Below are positions 60,068-64,000 of a stretch of 64,000 nt of DNA, piece after piece. A program made the translations under genes and the position numbers. Within the stretch, counting starts at the first letter, position 1. Each line of letters starts with the position of its first letter. This stretch comes from Pseudomonas sp. WS 5079. GTDB taxonomy: Bacteria > Pseudomonadota > Gammaproteobacteria > Pseudomonadales > Pseudomonadaceae. The notes under the pieces were generated by a model, which was not told the origin of the DNA, made no database searches, and saw only the letters and a program-made list of their open reading frames with translations. Where the stretch lies: positions 186,001 through 250,000 of the forward strand of contig NZ_JAAQWN010000006.1 in the NCBI RefSeq assembly GCF_012985465.1, written 5' to 3'.

Positions 60068-62893
60068 ATGTCAACCCAACTCAATGTTTACCGTCAGAAC
60101 TATGTCTTTGGCTTTCCTGGCCAAGGCAGCGACCCCTGTGGCGCTTTGGCAGAGTTGTATCAGTGCGTTCCCCAAGCGCGGGAGCAAATTGACGCGACCC
60201 TGGCGATCATCGAACACCAGGCGGCCCAATACGAGCCAGATCCGCACCCTGGATTAGTGACCCAGGTTCTGCTGACCCATGATCACGCACTCCCCCTGCC
60301 TTCCGGCGTTGCCCAGTTGGCGCTATATGGCGCAGCGGTGGTACTCAATCAATTGCTCCAGGCGGCAGGTGTGGTCCCTGCCCTGATCGTTGCGCAAAGT
60401 TTCGGCGAAATTGCGGCCAGGGTCTGTGGCGGCGTGCTCGACATTGCGCAGGGGGCACGCGCGGTGTGCGCTCTCAATGCCGCCTACCGCGACGAGGAGG
60501 GCCGAGGCAGCATGCTGCTGATCAACCTTTCGGCGCCGGCCACCCAAGCACTGCTGGACCGCTTCCCCGAGCGCAACCTGGTACTGGGCTCGGTCAACGC
60601 ACCGGCGCAATGCATCATCAGCGGCGAGACGGCAGACCTTGCGCACCTGCGTGCCCACCATGACGGCAACGCGCCGCCCTTGCGCCCGATCCCCATCGCG
60701 TACGCTTCCCACTACCCCCCTCACCTGGAAGTTGCCCGCAAGCTCTACGAAAACCTGCAGCCCCTGATACCCCAGCCGTTCCATACACCGATCTACTCCA
60801 CCGTACTGGGGCGCCGCTACGAACCCGAGGATGACCTGCACCACATGTTTACCCGGGGTGTCACGCAGCCGACCAACCTGCCCCACACCTTGGCGCAGCT
60901 GCCGACGGACGAACACACCGTGTTTATCGACCTCGGGGTGAACAACGGCCTGTCCACGTGCATACACAAGAGCTTGCCCGATGCACAGGTCTACGCGCCG
61001 CTGGCACAACCCATCGAAATCCTGCGCCTGTTGCTGACCAAGACACCCCTCGAACACGAAGCGATCATGGCCCTGCGCGGCCTGGCCAATGGCCCGGTCG
61101 ATGCCCAGGTTCACGCACACATGGCGAAAATCTTCCGCGACCCTGAACTGCGCCCCCGCGCCAACCAGAGCTTTCACGACGGCCACCGCCATACCTACCA
61201 GCGCTTGCAGCACCTGATGCGGCAACTGCCCGAAGGCATTCACGGGTTTGCACAACCGCAGTTACTGATGGCCGTGGCCTCTCACGCGGCGATCAACGAC
61301 CCCTCGCTTTTTATGGGCTGCGTGATTCAGCAAGGGCTTTGCATCGGCACACTCCTGGCGTTCGAACAGGATCACCCGCACGCTGCGCAGTGGCGACATC
61401 AACTGGAAACCGGCACGAGACTTGGGGTGTACGCACTGACTGAGATAGGTCGCAGCAACTCCCATATGGGGGCCTGTGTCGAAGCAGTATTCGCCCCCCA
61501 AACCCGCACGTTTGTGCTGAACACGCCAAACAAAGCGGCGCTGAAATTCGCCAACGTCGGCATCAATAACCTGGACAAGATGGGCGTGGTGTTTGCCCAG
61601 GTAACCGTGCAGGGCCAGGCCTGTGGCGTGTTCGCGTTTGTACTGCCACTGAGTGACGCCAAGGGCCCGCGCCCAGGGGTTTGCATGTCGTCGCCGGCGG
61701 AGATTCGCGCAGTGCCGCTCGATTATGGCCTGGCAAGCTTTGACCGGGTGCGCCTACCGTTCGACGCGTGGCTGTGCGATGGTGCCTCGATCGACGCGGC
61801 CAATCACTTCCACGACCCATTGGGCAGCACCGACCGCCGCCTGATTCGCTCACTGTTTGCGCCCAAAAATGTCTGGGCCATGGTCGGTATCGGCTTGAGT
61901 TCGGTGATGCTGGCCTGTGCAACCCTGGCCCTGACCCATGCCAACCGGCGCACCACCCAGGCGCGGATCGGCAACGGCACCGGCTTGCTGGCTTTTCGTA
62001 CCCAACGCCGTGCGCTGTTCGGCTGCCTGGCCACGGCCTACGTCATGAAGTGCTTTGCCAATGACTCCGCGCGCCTGTGGATCGAAGGCACGGCCAGCCA
62101 GGCATCGCTGCAGACCACCGGCAGCGGCGACGTGACGTGGACCCCATGGGCCGCCATCAGCCAGACCCTGGCCCTGACCAAGGCCCTCTGCGCCCCTGCC
62201 GCCGAGGCGCTGGCCACCGAATGCCGATTGCGCTGCGGAGTGGCCGGCGCGCTCAACCTCAATCGCTTCGCCGACTACGAAGGCATGGCCAAGATCTACC
62301 AGGATGCCGGTGGCAATAATCGCATGATCCTGTTGGACGCAGCCAAGGTCCTGATCGGTCAGCCCTTGGACGAACCCACCCGGCCAGACCCACAAGGCGC
62401 ACTGGATGATGCCGCGTACTGGCAGGCCATGGCGCACACCCTGGAGTATCGCTTGCTCAAGCAAGTGGCCGAACATGTCGCCCAGCATAGCGGCGAGGGT
62501 GAGGACGACATGCAGGTATGGAACTCGCAATTGATGATCGTTGCCCGCGCGGGTGAGGCCTACGCCCAGCGCCTGGCCATCGAGAGCGCGGTGCAGGCGA
62601 GCCACTCGCTGCCCCAGGGCCTGGCCAGGGAACTGGGTAGCGCGTTGTGCGGGATGTATGTGCTGGAATACCTGAATAAACACGCCGCCTGGTTTATCAG
62701 CGAAGGCCTTATGGACATTGCGCGCTACCGCGCCCTTGAGGAGCGCCTTGATGCGTTGAGCGATTACCTGGCCGCGCACGTTGAGCTATTGATTGAGGCG
62801 TTCGGCCATGGCGAGGCCACCCGCGCGGCAATCGCCGATACAGCGCCATACCCCGATGCACTGGCCAACAAACTGCAGTGGGCCGTCGGCTGA
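60068..62893 (+). CDS. Acyltransferase / acyl-CoA oxidase-like fusion protein
   Basis: 941 residues in two parts. The first, about 1-330, is FabD-like: GFPGQGSD near residue 15, nucleophile Ser111 in VAQSFGEI (histidine of GHSxGE replaced by glutamine), and a YASH histidine at 215. No arginine is visible where malonyl transferases bind the free carboxylate. The second, about 380-935, resembles acyl-CoA oxidases: YALTEIGRSNSHMG near 455, FAFVLPL, FDRVRLP, and IYQDAGGNNRMILL where YEGT-type catalytic glutamate would be. No ACP, ketosynthase or thioesterase domain. GAGGA before the ATG. It lies between fecR and a TonB receptor gene, so iron control and a role in a siderophore-like or acyl-modified compound are possible (inference). 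Confidence 0.8.
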   Translation: MSTQLNVYRQNYVFGFPGQGSDPCGALAELYQCVPQAREQIDATLAIIEHQAAQYEPDPHPGLVTQVLLTHDHALPLPSGVAQLALYGAAVVLNQLLQAAGVVPALIVAQSFGEIAARVCGGVLDIAQGARAVCALNAAYRDEEGRGSMLLINLSAPATQALLDRFPERNLVLGSVNAPAQCIISGETADLAHLRAHHDGNAPPLRPIPIAYASHYPPHLEVARKLYENLQPLIPQPFHTPIYSTVLGRRYEPEDDLHHMFTRGVTQPTNLPHTLAQLPTDEHTVFIDLGVNNGLSTCIHKSLPDAQVYAPLAQPIEILRLLLTKTPLEHEAIMALRGLANGPVDAQVHAHMAKIFRDPELRPRANQSFHDGHRHTYQRLQHLMRQLPEGIHGFAQPQLLMAVASHAAINDPSLFMGCVIQQGLCIGTLLAFEQDHPHAAQWRHQLETGTRLGVYALTEIGRSNSHMGACVEAVFAPQTRTFVLNTPNKAALKFANVGINNLDKMGVVFAQVTVQGQACGVFAFVLPLSDAKGPRPGVCMSSPAEIRAVPLDYGLASFDRVRLPFDAWLCDGASIDAANHFHDPLGSTDRRLIRSLFAPKNVWAMVGIGLSSVMLACATLALTHANRRTTQARIGNGTGLLAFRTQRRALFGCLATAYVMKCFANDSARLWIEGTASQASLQTTGSGDVTWTPWAAISQTLALTKALCAPAAEALATECRLRCGVAGALNLNRFADYEGMAKIYQDAGGNNRMILLDAAKVLIGQPLDEPTRPDPQGALDDAAYWQAMAHTLEYRLLKQVAEHVAQHSGEGEDDMQVWNSQLMIVARAGEAYAQRLAIESAVQASHSLPQGLARELGSALCGMYVLEYLNKHAAWFISEGLMDIARYRALEERLDALSDYLAAHVELLIEAFGHGEATRAAIADTAPYPDALANKLQWAVG

Positions 62894-63039
62894 AAAACCC
62901 CGCTATCCTGAGCCTTGAGGGCCATGCATTACGAAGAGTTGTGAGCATTCACAGATTTATTTTCACTTGGCCCTATCACTTTTTGATTCTCGTCCGGCAC
63001 CTAGGCAATTGAGAAATATTTCCATTCCGGAGCCGCCCT

Positions 63040-64000
63040 ATGTCCCGCACACTAGACACCTTGTTGCGCCCCAGCCTGCTAGCCGTGGCGATCGCCCTCA
63101 GCGCCCCGCTGGCCAGTACTGCGCTGATCGCCGCCGAACAGGCATCCAGCGTGCGTGCCTACAACCTGCCGGCCGCACCGTTGGCCAGCACCCTGAACCA
63201 GATCGCCAGCCAGGCCGGCCTCGCGCTGACCCTCAGCCCGGCACTGGCCGCCGGCAAGACCTCGGCCCCGGTCAAGGGCCAGTTCGATGCCCCGGGCGCA
63301 CTGCGCGAGGCCTTGCGTGGCACTGGGTTGCAGCTGGAGCAAAGCAGCGCGGGCACCTACAGCCTGGTAGCGATTCCAGAGGGTGTGGTGTCGTTGCCGC
63401 AGACCAATATCACCGGGCAGGGGAATTACGAGAGCGCGTGGGGGCCGGTGGAGGGTTATGTGGCTACGCGTACGGCGGCTGGGACCAAGACCGATACAGC
63501 CCTGGTAGAAGCACCTCGCTCGATTTCCGTCGCCACCCGCCAGCAAATGCAGGATCGCAACGTGCAGAACCTGGATGACGCGGTCAAGTACATGCCTGGC
63601 ATCGTGTCCGCCAGCTACGGCAGTGACACCCGCTATGACTGGATGCGCGTACGTGGCTTCGAACCCACCCATTTCCTCGATGGCCTGCCATTGCCACGTG
63701 GCGTGTACGCCAACCCGAAAGCGGAAACCTGGAACCTCGACCGCCTCGCCCTGCTGCGTGGCCCGGCTTCGTCGGTCTACGGCCAGACCCCGCCAGGCGG
63801 TCTGCTGGATATGGTCAGCCGGCGCCCCAGCGCGGAATCGAGCAATGCCATCCAGGTGCAATACGGCAGCGACAACTACCGCCAGATCAACTTCGCCAGC
63901 ACCGGCAAGATCGATGATGACGGCCAGTTCCTCTATGGCCTCAGTGGCGTGGTGCGCGACGCCGGCACCCAGGTCGATCACATCGACAACAAGCGCTACA
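63040..64000 (+). CDS. TonB-dependent transducer/receptor with N-terminal signalling domain (3' end cut off)
   Basis: The first 320 residues are in the window and the frame runs off the end. Signal peptide about 1-32, then an STN secretin/TonB short domain (LNQIASQAGLALTL, about 52-105) that contacts FecR, a TonB-box-like stretch and the plug domain (VPGIV-like MPGIVSASYG, RVRGFEPTHFLDGLPL, RGPASSVYGQTPPGGLLD). Outer membrane; imports a ferric siderophore or similar ligand and signals to the FecIR pair. CGGAG before the ATG. Longer plus-strand frames in this area are shadows of it. Confidence 0.93.
   Translation, partial: MSRTLDTLLRPSLLAVAIALSAPLASTALIAAEQASSVRAYNLPAAPLASTLNQIASQAGLALTLSPALAAGKTSAPVKGQFDAPGALREALRGTGLQLEQSSAGTYSLVAIPEGVVSLPQTNITGQGNYESAWGPVEGYVATRTAAGTKTDTALVEAPRSISVATRQQMQDRNVQNLDDAVKYMPGIVSASYGSDTRYDWMRVRGFEPTHFLDGLPLPRGVYANPKAETWNLDRLALLRGPASSVYGQTPPGGLLDMVSRRPSAESSNAIQVQYGSDNYRQINFASTGKIDDDGQFLYGLSGVVRDAGTQVDHIDNKRY

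Noticed and set aside
62967..63578. A 203-codon plus-strand frame at the start of the TonB receptor
   Set aside because: Out-of-frame reading of the receptor gene; proline- and arginine-rich as expected for a shadow.

Overview
The window is chromosomal DNA of a GC-rich gammaproteobacterium, almost certainly a Pseudomonas of the fluorescens/putida lineage. The evidence is gene content and order: pdxA-rsmA-apaG-apaH-glpE; rpsU-dnaG-rpoD; an Lrp regulator with lysine monooxygenase (davB) and 5-aminovaleramidase (davA) next to pqqFABCDE; acyl-CoA dehydrogenase paralogues beside bioBFHCD; and many short palindromic REP repeats of the pseudomonad 'GTGGGAGC..GGCTTGCC' type between genes. No complete insertion sequence, prophage, CRISPR array or rRNA operon was seen.

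Layout. 1-3.5 kb: end of a vitamin B6 / rRNA methylation / Ap4A hydrolase operon (pdxA, rsmA, apaG, apaH, glpE). 3.8-8.6 kb: the stress module prkA-yeaH-ycgB (SpoVR). 8.7-12.5 kb: cca, folK-folB, plsY, tsaD. 12.7-17.3 kb: macromolecular synthesis operon rpsU-dnaG-rpoD. 17.4-21.3 kb: a large sensor with a periplasmic solute-binding domain, PAS, GGDEF and EAL domains, then a CAT-anticodon tRNA. 21.3-22.1 kb: an AT-richer accessory islet. 22.1-25.2 kb: lysine catabolism (Lrp regulator, davB, davA). 25.3-31.0 kb: PQQ biosynthesis pqqFABCDE. 31.0-34.6 kb: Pmp3 peptide, HigBA-like toxin-antitoxin pair, class-III aminotransferase and LysR regulator. 34.8-41.9 kb: three long acyl-CoA dehydrogenases with a diguanylate cyclase between two of them. 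42.2-47.2 kb: a conserved unknown gene and the biotin operon bioBFHCD. 47.3-51.8 kb: comF, modE, srkA, rarD, gcvR-like. 52.2-58.3 kb: glcB, an unknown small protein, an orphan response regulator, a cNMP/CBS/DUF294 nucleotidyltransferase and its exonuclease partner. 58.4-64 kb: a FecI-type sigma factor, FecR anti-sigma, an unusual acyltransferase/acyl-CoA oxidase fusion, and the start of a TonB-dependent transducer that runs off the window.

How parts work together. DavB/DavA open the 5-aminovalerate route of lysine breakdown under a likely local Lrp control. The pqq genes make the cofactor of periplasmic dehydrogenases. The bio genes turn a malonyl-ACP methyl ester (BioC, BioH) into biotin (BioF, BioD, BioB). 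The dehydrogenase cluster carries a PsrA-like operator and the embedded diguanylate cyclase a perfect Vfr/CRP palindrome, which suggests a join between fatty-acid use and c-di-GMP. The last 5.6 kb looks like an iron-type cell-surface signalling locus.

The most unusual thing seen is the 941-residue protein at 60068-62893. It joins a FabD-like acyltransferase to an acyl-CoA-oxidase-like flavoprotein, has altered catalytic motifs in both halves, and sits where fecI-fecR-fecA normally has nothing. Also notable are a second, in-frame, well-equipped start codon upstream of pqqA and a 112-bp tandem duplication carrying two perfect DnaA boxes at 51.0-51.2 kb. All functional statements rest on motifs read by eye and knowledge of the families; no searches were run.
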